A DNA stretch of 64,000 bases, taken from NCBI GenBank assembly GCA_016285645.1, contig JAEERC010000051.1, forward strand, positions 56,568-120,567. Direction: 5' to 3'. The number at the start of each line of letters is the position of its first letter. The first letter of the stretch is position 1. The translations under genes and the position numbers were made by a program. This DNA comes from Clostridiaceae bacterium. Its GTDB lineage: Bacteria > Bacillota > Clostridia > Oscillospirales > Acutalibacteraceae. This document shows positions 28,843 through 39,093 of this stretch, piece after piece. The notes under the pieces were generated by a model. It saw nothing but the letters and a program-made list of their open reading frames with translations, was not told the origin of the DNA and did no database searches.

Positions 28843-28864
28843 CGGCACGCCTCGCGGCGTGCCG
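28843..28864 (+). terminator. Terminator hairpin
   Basis: CGGCACGCC TCGC GGCGTGCCG then TGTTTTT. Confidence 0.75.
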
Positions 28865-28937
28865 GTGTTTTTAAGAGTATATAATAAAATAATAAAAAAC
28901 TCTTTACAAAAACAATTTATTGTGCTATACTCCCTTT

Positions 28938-29012
28938 TGCACTGTGCCCGTGACTCGGAATGCGGAGCAAACCTTCGGGTGTTCACCTGCCGCATGCTGG
29001 GTGCGAGGCAAA
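28938..29012 (+). promoter_or_regulatory. Candidate structured rpsO (S15) leader
   Basis: ATGCGG...CCGCAT and ACC-TTCG-GGT pairings in the untranslated leader immediately upstream of rpsO. Confidence 0.4.
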
Positions 29013-29033
29013 TAAATAAATGAGGTGAAAATT

Positions 29034-29297
29034 ATGACACAGGCAGAAAAACAGGCAATCATGGCAGAGTATGCCACACACGAGGGCGACACAGGTTCCC
29101 CCGAGGTACAGATAGCGGTTCTTTCAAAGAGAATTGCCGATCTCACCGAGCATCTTAAAATCCACAAGAAGGACAATCACTCACGCCGCGGTCTTCACAA
29201 GATGGTAGGTCATCGCCGCAACCTTCTTGAGTATCTCAAGAAGACTGACATCGAGCGCTACCGTTCAATCGTAGCAAGACTCGGTCTGCGTAAATAA
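29034..29297 (+). CDS. rpsO: 30S ribosomal protein S15
   Basis: [56 protein letters not shown] 29034 preceded by GAGGTG. Confidence 0.97.
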   Translation: MTQAEKQAIMAEYATHEGDTGSPEVQIAVLSKRIADLTEHLKIHKKDNHSRRGLHKMVGHRRNLLEYLKKTDIERYRSIVARLGLRK

Positions 29298-29307
29298 GTT
29301 TGCTCCG

Positions 29308-29336
29308 GAGCAGGCGGGATTTATTCCCTCCTGCTC
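29308..29336 (+). terminator. Terminator/attenuator-like hairpin after rpsO
   Basis: GAGCAGG...CCTGCTC followed by TGTTGTGGTTTTTT. Confidence 0.6.
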
Positions 29337-29363
29337 TGTTGTGGTTTTTTACACGCATCCAAT

Positions 29364-29460
29364 CAGGCGGTATGCAACGGTTTTAGCAGTGAATCGACTG
29401 CTCGTGCAGATTGATTTTTCCGGTACGAACAGCGGATTTATTGCTAAACCGGACCGCCTG
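29364..29460 (+). ncRNA. Candidate multibranched structured RNA between rpsO and pnp
   Basis: CAGGCGGT/ACCGCCTG outer stem, CGGTTTTAGCA/TGCTAAACCG inner stem (one bulge), CTGC-TCGT-GCAG hairpin inside. Confidence 0.55.
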
Positions 29461-29488
29461 CGGAAATATATTTTAAAAGAGGTATTTT

Positions 29489-31687
29489 ATGTTTTTTGAA
29501 AGCTTCAGAAAGTACGAGACCGAAATAGCCGGCAGACCCTTCGTGGTTGAAATCGGCAAAATGGCTCAGCTTGCAGGCGGCTCCTGCCTTGTCCGCTACG
29601 GCGAGACAAACGTGCTCTGCACCGCGACAATGGCGGCGAAACCCCGCGAGGGCGTGGATTTCTTCCCCCTCTCCGTCGATTATGAAGAGAAACTCTACTC
29701 GGTAGGGAAAATCCCCGGTTCGTTCCAGCGCCGTGAGGGCAAAGCCAGCGAAAAGGCGACCCTCGCCTCCCGTGTTATCGACCGCCCCATCCGTCCGCTT
29801 TTCCCGAAGGATATGCGCAACGATGTAGGCGTTGTAGCAACGGTTATGTCCGTTGACCCCGACTGCCAGCCCGAAATAGCGGCTCAGCTCGGCGTTTCAA
29901 TCGCCATCTCCATTTCCGAAATTCCGTGGGACGGCCCCGTTGCCAGCTCCGTTGTAGGCCTTGTTGACGGCGAGTTTGTCATCAACCCCACCCTCGAGCA
30001 GCGCGGCAAATCGAGAATGTATGTAACCGTCGCTTCAACAAGCGAACTTGTCGCGATGATTGAGGCGGGCGCGAACGAAGTGTCCAACGACGATATGTTT
30101 GACGGCATTATGTTCGCCCACAAAGAGAATCAGAAGATAGTTGAGTTCATCACGAAAATCCGCGAGGAATGCGGCAAGGAGAAGGTTGACTTCCCGTCAA
30201 ACGACCCCGACCCCGAAATGTACGAGGCAATCAAGAACTTCGCCATTGAGGATATCCGCGCAGCTCTCGACACGGACGACAAGCGCGTCCGCGATGAGCG
30301 CTTAAAGCCCATCTACGAAGCGGTTCACGAGAAGTTCGACGAAATCTATCCCGAAATGGAAGAGAAGATTGAGGACTGCCTCTACAAGACTCAGAAATAC
30401 GTTGTACGCCGCTGGCTCCTCGATGACGGCAAGCGCGTTGACGGCAGAGGCATTGACGAAATCCGTCCTCTCAACGCCGAAATCGACCTGCTCGACAGAG
30501 TCCACGGCTCGGGTATGTTCACAAGAGGACAGACTCAGGTTCTCACCGTTACAACCCTCGGCACAATGAGCGACAACCAGCTCCTCGACGGCCTTGACGA
30601 AGAGGAGAGCAAGAGATACATCCACCACTACAACTTCCCCTCATACTCAGTCGGCGAAACAAAGCCCTCAAGAGGCCCCGGCAGACGCGAAATCGGTCAC
30701 GGCGCTCTCGCCGAGAAGGCGCTTCTTCCCGTAATCCCCTCAGTTGAGGAATTCCCCTACACAATAAGACTTGTTTCCGAAGTCCTCTCATCAAACGGTT
30801 CCACATCACAGGGCTCCGTCTGCGGCTCCACCCTTTCGCTCATGGCGGCGGGCGTTCCCATCAAGGCTCCCGTAGCGGGCATCTCCTGCGGCCTTATCAC
30901 CGAAGGCGACCGCTTTATGACTATGGTTGACATCCAGGGCCTTGAAGACTTCTTCGGCGACATGGACTTCAAAGTTGCCGGCACAAAGAAGGGCATCACC
31001 GCCATTCAGATGGACCTCAAGATTCACGGTCTCACCCCCGAAATCATCCGCGAAGCGCTCGACAAGACTTATAAGGCAAGATGCTATATCCTTGACGAGA
31101 TTATGCTTCCCGTTATAGCAGAGCCCCGCAAGGAACTCTCCAAGTGGGCTCCCAAGATGCTCACAACCAAGATTGACCCCGAAAAGATCGGCGATGTCAT
31201 CGGCAAGCAGGGCAAGGTTATCCAGAAGATCTGCGCCGAGTGCAACTGCAAAATCGATGTTGAGGAAGACGGCTCAATCTTCGTATCGTCAACAGATCTC
31301 GAGTGCGCTCAGAGAGCGATCGACATTGTTGAGACAATCGCGAACGATCCCGAGGTCGGCGCCATTTACAAGGGCGTTGTAACCCGCCTTATGAGCTTTG
31401 GCGTTTTCGTTGAAATCGCCCCCGGCAAAGAGGGTATGGTTCACATCAGCCAGCTCGATGTCAAGAGAACCGAAAAGGTTGAGGACGTTGTGAATGTCGG
31501 CGACGAGGTTATAGTAAAGGTTCTTCCGAAGGACGACCAGGGCAGACTCAACTTCTCACGCCGCGAGGCGCTCATCGAGGTTGAGGGACTTGTACCCGAA
31601 AACGATGTTTCCGAATCATCACAGCGCCGTTCGGGCGGCCGCAGGGATTTTAACCGCGGCGACAGAAAGCCCCGCAGAAACGGCTGA
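29489..31687 (+). CDS. pnp: Polynucleotide phosphorylase
   Basis: Two RNase PH domains, KH (IGKQGKVIQKI) and S1 domain (GVVTRLMSFGVFVEIAPGKEGMVHISQL). Confidence 0.98.
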   Translation: MFFESFRKYETEIAGRPFVVEIGKMAQLAGGSCLVRYGETNVLCTATMAAKPREGVDFFPLSVDYEEKLYSVGKIPGSFQRREGKASEKATLASRVIDRPIRPLFPKDMRNDVGVVATVMSVDPDCQPEIAAQLGVSIAISISEIPWDGPVASSVVGLVDGEFVINPTLEQRGKSRMYVTVASTSELVAMIEAGANEVSNDDMFDGIMFAHKENQKIVEFITKIREECGKEKVDFPSNDPDPEMYEAIKNFAIEDIRAALDTDDKRVRDERLKPIYEAVHEKFDEIYPEMEEKIEDCLYKTQKYVVRRWLLDDGKRVDGRGIDEIRPLNAEIDLLDRVHGSGMFTRGQTQVLTVTTLGTMSDNQLLDGLDEEESKRYIHHYNFPSYSVGETKPSRGPGRREIGHGALAEKALLPVIPSVEEFPYTIRLVSEVLSSNGSTSQGSVCGSTLSLMAAGVPIKAPVAGISCGLITEGDRFMTMVDIQGLEDFFGDMDFKVAGTKKGITAIQMDLKIHGLTPEIIREALDKTYKARCYILDEIMLPVIAEPRKELSKWAPKMLTTKIDPEKIGDVIGKQGKVIQKICAECNCKIDVEEDGSIFVSSTDLECAQRAIDIVETIANDPEVGAIYKGVVTRLMSFGVFVEIAPGKEGMVHISQLDVKRTEKVEDVVNVGDEVIVKVLPKDDQGRLNFSRREALIEVEGLVPENDVSESSQRRSGGRRDFNRGDRKPRRNG

Positions 31688-31711
31688 TTTAACTTAAAAT
31701 AATTCCTTTAA

Positions 31712-31736
31712 CCCCCGGGTCTTACGGCTCCGGGGG
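31712..31736 (+). terminator. Terminator hairpin
   Basis: CCCCCGG ... CCGGGGG then GTGTTTTTGT. Confidence 0.65.
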
Positions 31737-31762
31737 CAAGGTGTTTTTGTGACGGAGGACTC

Positions 31763-32371
31763 ATGATTAAAAATGTAATTTTCGACCTGGGCGGAGTAAT
31801 AGTCGATTTTAACCCCGAAAAAGTCATAACGGAGCGCTTTTGCGAAAAGGACGCCCGTTTTATTCTCGGCAACATTTTCTTTTCGCGCGAGTGGGCGGAA
31901 ATTGACAGGGGAACCCTCACTCCGGCTGCGGCGTTTGAAAAATACCGTGACGCCCTCGGGGACGAAACCTACGGCAGAATGCTCGGTATAGTTGAAAACT
32001 GGGGCGATTACATGCCCCCGTTTGAGGACACATACAATCTTATAAAAAGGATAAAGGAAAGTGGGACGAAGGTTTATCTTCTCTCAAACGTTCCGCCCTA
32101 TATCCGCAAACTTATGAAAACCGTGCCCGCTCTCGCGCTTATGGACGGCATTGTCGCTTCGGCGGATATCAAAATGCTCAAACCCGAAAAGGAGATTTAC
32201 GAATATACCCTCAGAAAATTCGGGCTTGAAGCGGAGGAGTGCGTTTTTATAGACGACACAAAAATAAACGCCGACGCTGCCTCTCAGTGCGGCATAACCG
32301 GCTTCTGGTTTAAAGACCACGATATTGAAGCGCTTGAAACGGCGCTCAGAAACAACGGAGTCAATATATGA
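31763..32371 (+). CDS. HAD-superfamily (subfamily IA) hydrolase
   Basis: VIFDLGGVIVDFNP, YLLSNVP, VFIDDTKINADAASQCGI. Confidence 0.9.
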   Translation: MIKNVIFDLGGVIVDFNPEKVITERFCEKDARFILGNIFFSREWAEIDRGTLTPAAAFEKYRDALGDETYGRMLGIVENWGDYMPPFEDTYNLIKRIKESGTKVYLLSNVPPYIRKLMKTVPALALMDGIVASADIKMLKPEKEIYEYTLRKFGLEAEECVFIDDTKINADAASQCGITGFWFKDHDIEALETALRNNGVNI

Positions 32372-35300
32372 GCTGTTACAGTCAGGTTCTAAAAAACAGT
32401 CCCGCCTTCCGCACGGTTATGGCGGATGTTGAAAACGAGAGATACCCCGTAGGCGCTACGGGGCTTTCAAACATACACAAGGCGCATATTATAAGCTCCC
32501 TTGTTTCTGTTTACGATATGCCCGCCGTTGTGATAACTCCCGATGAGGCGGCGGCTACACGGCTTGTTAGCGACATAAACGCCTTCGGTGTCAGCGCCTT
32601 TCTCTGCCCCGCGAGGGATTTCTCATTCCGCACTCAGCAGAGCGTTTCAAGGGAATACGAGCACGAGCGCCTCAAAGCGCTTGACAGAATGCAGAGCGGC
32701 GATTACGGGGCTGTCGTTATGTCCGCGGAGGCGGCAAGCCAGCTTACCGTGCCGCCCGAAACGCTTGAGGAGCGCTGCGTTACCGTAAAGGACGGCGAAA
32801 ATGTTGAACTCGATTCGCTCATTGACCTGCTTCTGCGCGCGGGCTATACCCGCTGCGACGAGGTGGACGGTCAGGGGCTTTTCGCCTGCAGGGGCGGAAT
32901 AATCGATTTCTTCGCGCCGGACGCTCCCGAGCCGTACAGAATCGAACTGTGGGGCGACACGGTTGACAGCGTGTGCACCTTCGATATTGAAACTCAGCGG
33001 CGCACAAAAAACATAAAATCCGTGCGCATCACCCCCGCGAGGGAGGTACTCTGCGACGCGGAATCCCTCGCGCTCAAAATTGAATCTTTCATAAAGACGC
33101 ACCGCGTAAAAGGCGCCGCTCTCGCTCAGCTTGAGGCGGATATCGATTATCTGAAAAACGGCGTTTTCCTGCCGTCATCGGACAAATATATGCCGCTCAT
33201 CTATCCGCAGGCGGCGAGCGTTTTCGACTATATGGATGAAAAATCCTTCCTGTTTGTTACGGAGAGTTTTCAGACGCATTCCAACTTCACCGCTTCGCTT
33301 ACTCTTATGAACGAGACGGTAAAATCGCTGTTTGAGGAGGGTACGCTCTGCAAGGGGCTTGACCGTTTCACAATAAGCGAGGGCGACCTTCTTTCCGCCT
33401 ATGTAAACAGAAAAACGATATATCTCGACAACCTCCCGAGGGGCAGTTTCGACACGCCCGTAAAGGATCTTGTAACCTTCACGGCTAAGCAGATAAACCC
33501 CTGGGACGGCACTTTCTCCTCCCTGCTTGAGGATATAAACGGCTACGCGAACAGAAAAAAGCAGACAATAGCGGTTATGGCGGGCACGCCTAAGGCGGCA
33601 GCCGCGCTTTGCACCGACCTCGAGAGCGAGGGCATTGCCGTAAACTTCTTCGAAAAGCCCCCTCGTGAATTCGTCAGGGGCAGCGTGAATGTGCTCACGG
33701 GCTGCTTCTCGGCGGGCTTTGAATACCCGAACGCCGCCTTCACGCTCATCACCTACCTCGCGAGGGCGAGGAGCGAGGCGGGAAGCGCAAAAGCACAGAG
33801 GGCGAAGCGCCCGAACAAAAACGCCTTCAACAATCTTGACGAACTTCACCGCGGCGACTATGTTGTTCACGCCGCCCACGGTATAGGCGTGTTTGACGGC
33901 ATAATCAAGATGGACGCCTCGGGCACTGTGAAGGATTACATAAAAATTCTTTATGACAAGGCGGATGTGCTCTATGTGCCGGTAACCCAGCTCGACCAGG
34001 TTTCGAAATACATCGGAGCGGGCACGGAGGAGAGAACGGTAAAACTCAACCGCCTCGGCGGCAAGGAATGGCAGAAAACCCGCACAAGGGTAAAATCCGC
34101 CGTAAAGGATATGGCGAAGGAACTGACCGAACTCTACGCAAAACGCCTGAAAATTCAGGGGCACGCATTCTCACCTGATATAGATATGCAGAGCGATTTT
34201 GAGAGAAGGTTCGAGTTTGACGAAACCGAGGATCAGCTGCGCTGCATAAACGAGATAAAGGGCGATATGGAAAAGCCATATCCCATGGACCGTCTGCTGT
34301 GCGGCGATGTGGGCTTCGGCAAAACCGAGGTGGCGCTCAGAGCCGCATTCAAATGCGTGGCGGACGGCAAACAGTGCGCCATTCTCGTACCCACCACCAT
34401 TCTCGCTCTCCAGCATTACCAGACCATTCTGCGCCGCTTTGACGGCTTCCCGATTGAGTGCGCCATGCTCTCGCGCTTCTGCTCGCGCAAGGAGATTGCC
34501 TCAGCCGTAAGCGGGCTGAGAAACGGCACCGTGGATATAGCCGTAGGCACGCACCGGCTCATTTCAAAGGATGTCGAATTCCGCGACCTCGGGCTTATTA
34601 TCGTTGACGAGGAGCAGAGGTTCGGCGTAGCCCAGAAGGAAAAACTCAAGGAAAAATTCCCCGAGGTGGATGTGCTCACCCTCACGGCAACGCCTATACC
34701 CCGCACTCTCAATATGGCTATGACGGGCATACGCGATATGTCCGTGCTCGAGGAGGCGCCGCAGGACCGCTCCCCCGTGCAGACCTATGTAATAGAACAC
34801 AACTTCCCCGTACTTGTGCAGGCGATGGAATCCGAACTTCGCAGGGGAGGTCAGGTCTATTATCTTCACAACCGCGTTGAAACAATCGAACGCGCAGCGG
34901 CGAAAATCAAGGAGGCGATTCCCCACGCGACCGTGGGTATCGCGCACGGTCAGATGAGCGAGGACGAGTTAAGCGAAATCTGGCGTAAACTCCTCGAGGG
35001 CGAAATTGACATTCTGGTCTGCACAACCATTATTGAAACGGGTGTGGATGTGCCGAATGTAAACACACTGATTATAGAGCACGCCGACCGTATGGGGCTT
35101 GCCCAGCTTCACCAGATAAGGGGCAGGGTCGGCCGTTCCGCCAGAAGGGCAAGCGCCTATTTCACATTTGAGAGGGGCAGCCAGCCCTCCGAAATCGCCA
35201 CGCGACGCCTTGACGCCATACGCGAGTTTACGGAGTTCGGCTCGGGCTTCAGAATAGCCATGCGCGACCTCGAGCTCAGGGGAGCGGGCAGTGTTCTCGG

Positions 35301-35850
35301 CGCTCATCAGCACGGCCATATGGAGGCGGTCGGCTATGAGATGTATGTAAAACTCCTCGAGCAGGCGATAAGCGAGGAGAAGGGCGAAAAGCCGAAACCC
35401 GAGGAGCGCGACTGCCTTATCGATCTGCCGATTGACGCCTTCATTCCCGACAGTTACATTGAAAGCGTGCCCCAGCGGCTCAAAATTTACAGGCGCATTG
35501 CCGACATACACAACGAGGACGAGGCGAGCGATGTTATTGACGAACTCTGCGACCGCTTCGGCGACCCGCCCTCAAGCGTGGAGGGGCTTGTGCGTATCGC
35601 TCTGTTAAGAGGCAGGGCGGCAGCGAACAATGTCTACGAAATACGCAAAAACGGCGACCGCCTCATACTGCTCATAAGCGATATCGATATGGATGTCGTC
35701 CGCGCTCTCGCCGCCCATCTCAAGGGCAGGGTGACCGTCAGCGCGGGCAACGGCAAACCGTTTATCGGCGTGAGGATGCTCAGGGGCGAAAAACAACTCT
35801 CGCTGCTTGAAAGAGTGTTCGAATTTATGGATGAGGCAAAGGCGGGCTGA
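32368..35850 (+). CDS. mfd: Transcription-repair coupling factor
   Basis: 1160 aa, CarD-like RID region DYVVHAAHGIGVFDGI, RecG-like helicase LLCGDVGFGKTEVALRAAF, TLTATPIPRTLNMAMTGIRDMSV. Confidence 0.97.
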   Translation: MSCYSQVLKNSPAFRTVMADVENERYPVGATGLSNIHKAHIISSLVSVYDMPAVVITPDEAAATRLVSDINAFGVSAFLCPARDFSFRTQQSVSREYEHERLKALDRMQSGDYGAVVMSAEAASQLTVPPETLEERCVTVKDGENVELDSLIDLLLRAGYTRCDEVDGQGLFACRGGIIDFFAPDAPEPYRIELWGDTVDSVCTFDIETQRRTKNIKSVRITPAREVLCDAESLALKIESFIKTHRVKGAALAQLEADIDYLKNGVFLPSSDKYMPLIYPQAASVFDYMDEKSFLFVTESFQTHSNFTASLTLMNETVKSLFEEGTLCKGLDRFTISEGDLLSAYVNRKTIYLDNLPRGSFDTPVKDLVTFTAKQINPWDGTFSSLLEDINGYANRKKQTIAVMAGTPKAAAALCTDLESEGIAVNFFEKPPREFVRGSVNVLTGCFSAGFEYPNAAFTLITYLARARSEAGSAKAQRAKRPNKNAFNNLDELHRGDYVVHAAHGIGVFDGIIKMDASGTVKDYIKILYDKADVLYVPVTQLDQVSKYIGAGTEERTVKLNRLGGKEWQKTRTRVKSAVKDMAKELTELYAKRLKIQGHAFSPDIDMQSDFERRFEFDETEDQLRCINEIKGDMEKPYPMDRLLCGDVGFGKTEVALRAAFKCVADGKQCAILVPTTILALQHYQTILRRFDGFPIECAMLSRFCSRKEIASAVSGLRNGTVDIAVGTHRLISKDVEFRDLGLIIVDEEQRFGVAQKEKLKEKFPEVDVLTLTATPIPRTLNMAMTGIRDMSVLEEAPQDRSPVQTYVIEHNFPVLVQAMESELRRGGQVYYLHNRVETIERAAAKIKEAIPHATVGIAHGQMSEDELSEIWRKLLEGEIDILVCTTIIETGVDVPNVNTLIIEHADRMGLAQLHQIRGRVGRSARRASAYFTFERGSQPSEIATRRLDAIREFTEFGSGFRIAMRDLELRGAGSVLGAHQHGHMEAVGYEMYVKLLEQAISEEKGEKPKPEERDCLIDLPIDAFIPDSYIESVPQRLKIYRRIADIHNEDEASDVIDELCDRFGDPPSSVEGLVRIALLRGRAAANNVYEIRKNGDRLILLISDIDMDVVRALAAHLKGRVTVSAGNGKPFIGVRMLRGEKQLSLLERVFEFMDEAKAG

Positions 35851-35921
35851 AACCGCGCTGTTGACAAAATCATATTAAAAAGATAAAATTAATATATAAC
35901 CCTGAAAAAGGAGTGAACACC

Positions 35922-36719
35922 GTGGACGGATTTGTAAGCGCTGTTCTTAAAATACTGGCTTTTCTTTTGTCGCTGATAATGGCTGTTATCGGCTTTTTCC
36001 GCGGGGGAACCAATCCCGAGGATCCAACCGTAACCGCGACTGCAACTTCGGCGGTTGTTACCGCAAAGCCGGATGACCCGAGCGTACCGCAGCCCACGGG
36101 TACGGAGGATAACACGGGCGAGGGCACGACCGGCACGGGCGACAACAAAACCACAAGCAGTTTTACGGTTGACCTCAAAGACAACGGAATATCAATAATC
36201 TGCACGACCGAAACATACTTTTCGCAGGGCGCGGAGATTAAAAAGGTATTCTCGGCGCGCTACACATCGGGCGGCAGAACCTACGGCAATTCCGTAACCT
36301 TCATAAAGAACTCCTCGGGCGGGTACAACCTGCAGAGCGATTCAACAATCAACACCATACTCACAACCACCAACGGCTACCGCGCCGACGCGGGCGTGAC
36401 GGCGCTGAAGGTTGATTACACCGACACCTGCGCGGCTTTGTTCAGGGCGGTGGCTATGGCGGCTTACTGCGATATGGACCATTACAGCCCGAACGCGTCT
36501 TTTTCCGACGCGATAAATCTGTTTGATATCTCGTTCAATACCGCCGCCGAGAACATCGCCTATCAGAAAAACCTCAGCGACGAGACGGTCTGCAAAGGGT
36601 GGAAGGAATCCCCGGGCCACTACTCGAACATAATAAACAACAGTATGACTCTCACGGGTATCGGCTACGCGGTCGGTTCCGACGGCGCAACATACTACGC
36701 GCAGATTTTCACCGGCTGA
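35922..36719 (+). CDS. CAP/SCP-domain (CAP superfamily) secreted or membrane-anchored protein
   Basis: N-terminal hydrophobic anchor, Thr-rich linker, CDMDHYSPN...AAENIAYQ...GWKESPGHYSNIINNSMTLTGIGYAV; GTG start after AAGGAG. Confidence 0.85.
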   Translation: MDGFVSAVLKILAFLLSLIMAVIGFFRGGTNPEDPTVTATATSAVVTAKPDDPSVPQPTGTEDNTGEGTTGTGDNKTTSSFTVDLKDNGISIICTTETYFSQGAEIKKVFSARYTSGGRTYGNSVTFIKNSSGGYNLQSDSTINTILTTTNGYRADAGVTALKVDYTDTCAALFRAVAMAAYCDMDHYSPNASFSDAINLFDISFNTAAENIAYQKNLSDETVCKGWKESPGHYSNIINNSMTLTGIGYAVGSDGATYYAQIFTG

Positions 36720-36741
36720 TTCTTTCCGAAAGGGTGTTTCT

Positions 36742-39078
36742 TTGGGAGAACTCGTTGTAAAGGTCAGGGATTTTATATCTGAGGTCAGGATGTACTGGCG
36801 TCAGCCCCGTCCGGGCGAATATGTTCCGTACAGGGAAGTTGTTATGCTCTCAATAGGCTGGATGGCGCTGCTGATGTCCATTTCGTGGACAATCGGCTTC
36901 GGCGTCGGCAACCAGTTCACGGGCATGACCTTAAAAATGAATAACACGCAGCTGCTGGTAATGAGCTATGTGTGCACGGGCATCGGCTATCTCACAACGC
37001 CCCTGAACGCGTGGATTATCGACAACCTGCGCTCAACGGACGGCAAGTACAGAGTTTATATCAAACTCGCACTGCCGTCTATGATTTTAACTGTCGTTTC
37101 GCTCTGGCTGCCCTACGAAAGGGTACGCGATTCAGGGCGTTACGGCATTTATTTTATGATCGCGATGCTGTTTGTCGTCGGTCAGGTGCAGGGCTATGTT
37201 CAGGGCTGGGTAAACACCGGCGTTACGAATATGGTTCATGTTATGACTCCGAACACCCAGGAGCGCACCAAAATAATGGCTATAACGAGCATCATCTATT
37301 CAATGGGCTACACCATAAGCAACATATATTTTCCGCTTATGGTTGACGTGCTTTGCGAAAACGGCGACAAATACAATATGCGCTATTTCCGCGGCACATA
37401 CACGCCCGTTGCCCTGCTTATGCCTATAGTTATGGTCGCCTATTTCGGCACGAGGGAGCGCCTTGTGCTGCCCAAGAGCCGTATTACCAGAATGAGTTTC
37501 TCAAACTCGATGCGCGCGGTAGCGGGCAACAAGATTTTCTGGATAAAATGCGCCGACGGCTGGAACGACTTTCTCGAGGGCGCGAAAGGGAACATCTGGG
37601 ACTGGATGGTTTACCGCGCCCATATTATGAAGAGCACAACCTACGGCGTGCTCAACACCATTTCATACAACGCCAATTTCTGGGGTATGCTTCTGTCGCC
37701 CTGGTTTATAAAAAGATTCGGCAAACGCACAATCAAAATATTCAAAAACACCGTTCAGATTTTCCTCATCGCCTCATATTTTCTGTTTTACAAAACCCGT
37801 TTCGCGGCAATCGGACTGTTTATTGTTTACACGATTGACCGCTTTGTTGACACCGGCAATGTCATCGACTCCGCCATTGAGTCGGATATGCGCGACAACC
37901 AGCAGTATCTCATCGGCGAGCGCATTGACGGCGCGTTCGGCTTTATTCAGTCTTACGCGGGTGGCGTAATCGGCGCTGTAACGGGGCTTTTCATTCCCTG
38001 GGTTTACAGGAAGAAGGGCTTTGACGGCAACGATTACTCGGTGCTCGATGTGTATAAGGACTACGATGAGACAAAGCCGCTCTCGCAGCAGGTGAAGAAT
38101 CCCGGCTGCGTGCTTTACAGTCTTATGGACACCCTTCTCAAAATCTCGATTTTCGGCGCGGCGGTGGATGTTCTGCCGTGGTTTGCCTATGACATTTCCG
38201 AAACGGGTCAGAAATCTATGATAAGGGTCATAAGAATACGCACCATTGTTGAGGACAGGAACAATCCCGCCCGCGACGAGGCGTCATATATTGAGGGCTG
38301 CGAGGCAATAATGAAGGCGCGCAAATACATAGACGAGGAAAAGGTTGAGGTGCCTCACCACAGTATAATAAGCGAGGCGAGGGCTCTGCCCGCGAAAACA
38401 CCGGAGGAAAAGCAGGCGCGCATTGAGGCGATAAAGGCGGCGAAGCAGGCGATTGAGGACGCGAGAACACACAACGAGGAAATTGAAATAGCTCATTTCG
38501 TAATGCGCGAGCTCAACCGCTTTGAGACACCGTTCGGCAAAAAGCAGTATGAGCTTTGCAGAATGATTGTTGACGGCGGTGAGGAGCATTTCCACGACAA
38601 AGCGGAGGAAATAAAGGAATTCGCTCACTCGCTGCCCGAAAGCGATATAAAAGAGGAGCGTACCTGGAGAAAGCAGGAAATCAAAAACGCCAAACAGATT
38701 GAGCACTCCCGTACGCTTTGCAGTCAGTATTATCCCGACGGCGTGGACTACGACCCCGAAAAGGCGGAGCGGGCTTTCGAAATGCCCGATGACACAAGGG
38801 AAAACGCGAAACTGCGCCGCCGCGCGATGAAACAGGCGAACGCGGAGCAGAATATGTACACCACCTACGCCGCGCCCTACCTTGCGGCAGTGCGCACGCT
38901 GGATCTCTATAACGGCTACAACGACCTCGATTCGCTTATTGCGGACTATGACAAAACCGTTTCGGAGCGCAAAGCCCGCCACGACGCAGAGCGCGCCGAG
39001 CAGGAGCGTCTTGCCGAGGAGCGCCGCATTGACAGGGAGCGCTATGAGGCACAAAAGAAAATGAAAAAGAGAAAATAG
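36742..39078 (+). CDS. MFS/GPH-type transporter-like protein with long charged C-terminal cytoplasmic extension
   Basis: N-terminal multi-TM half, ~300-aa K/E/R/A-rich C-terminal region; TTG start. Confidence 0.65.
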   Translation: MGELVVKVRDFISEVRMYWRQPRPGEYVPYREVVMLSIGWMALLMSISWTIGFGVGNQFTGMTLKMNNTQLLVMSYVCTGIGYLTTPLNAWIIDNLRSTDGKYRVYIKLALPSMILTVVSLWLPYERVRDSGRYGIYFMIAMLFVVGQVQGYVQGWVNTGVTNMVHVMTPNTQERTKIMAITSIIYSMGYTISNIYFPLMVDVLCENGDKYNMRYFRGTYTPVALLMPIVMVAYFGTRERLVLPKSRITRMSFSNSMRAVAGNKIFWIKCADGWNDFLEGAKGNIWDWMVYRAHIMKSTTYGVLNTISYNANFWGMLLSPWFIKRFGKRTIKIFKNTVQIFLIASYFLFYKTRFAAIGLFIVYTIDRFVDTGNVIDSAIESDMRDNQQYLIGERIDGAFGFIQSYAGGVIGAVTGLFIPWVYRKKGFDGNDYSVLDVYKDYDETKPLSQQVKNPGCVLYSLMDTLLKISIFGAAVDVLPWFAYDISETGQKSMIRVIRIRTIVEDRNNPARDEASYIEGCEAIMKARKYIDEEKVEVPHHSIISEARALPAKTPEEKQARIEAIKAAKQAIEDARTHNEEIEIAHFVMRELNRFETPFGKKQYELCRMIVDGGEEHFHDKAEEIKEFAHSLPESDIKEERTWRKQEIKNAKQIEHSRTLCSQYYPDGVDYDPEKAERAFEMPDDTRENAKLRRRAMKQANAEQNMYTTYAAPYLAAVRTLDLYNGYNDLDSLIADYDKTVSERKARHDAERAEQERLAEERRIDRERYEAQKKMKKRK

Positions 39079-39093
39079 AATATAAAAACACAG

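Noticed and set aside
29025-29033. ORF-track start of rpsO at 29025 (GTG)
   Set aside because: The GTG is part of the Shine-Dalgarno GAGGTG. ATG at 29034 gives the normal MTQAEK S15 N-terminus.
33175-34164. 329-aa minus-strand ORF inside mfd
   Set aside because: Antisense shadow ORF in a GC-rich coding region. No domain-like content.
38284-39054. 256-aa minus-strand ORF opposite the MFS tail region
   Set aside because: Antisense of the K/E-rich tail, giving an artificial Leu/Phe-rich translation. The sense frame is continuous with the transporter.
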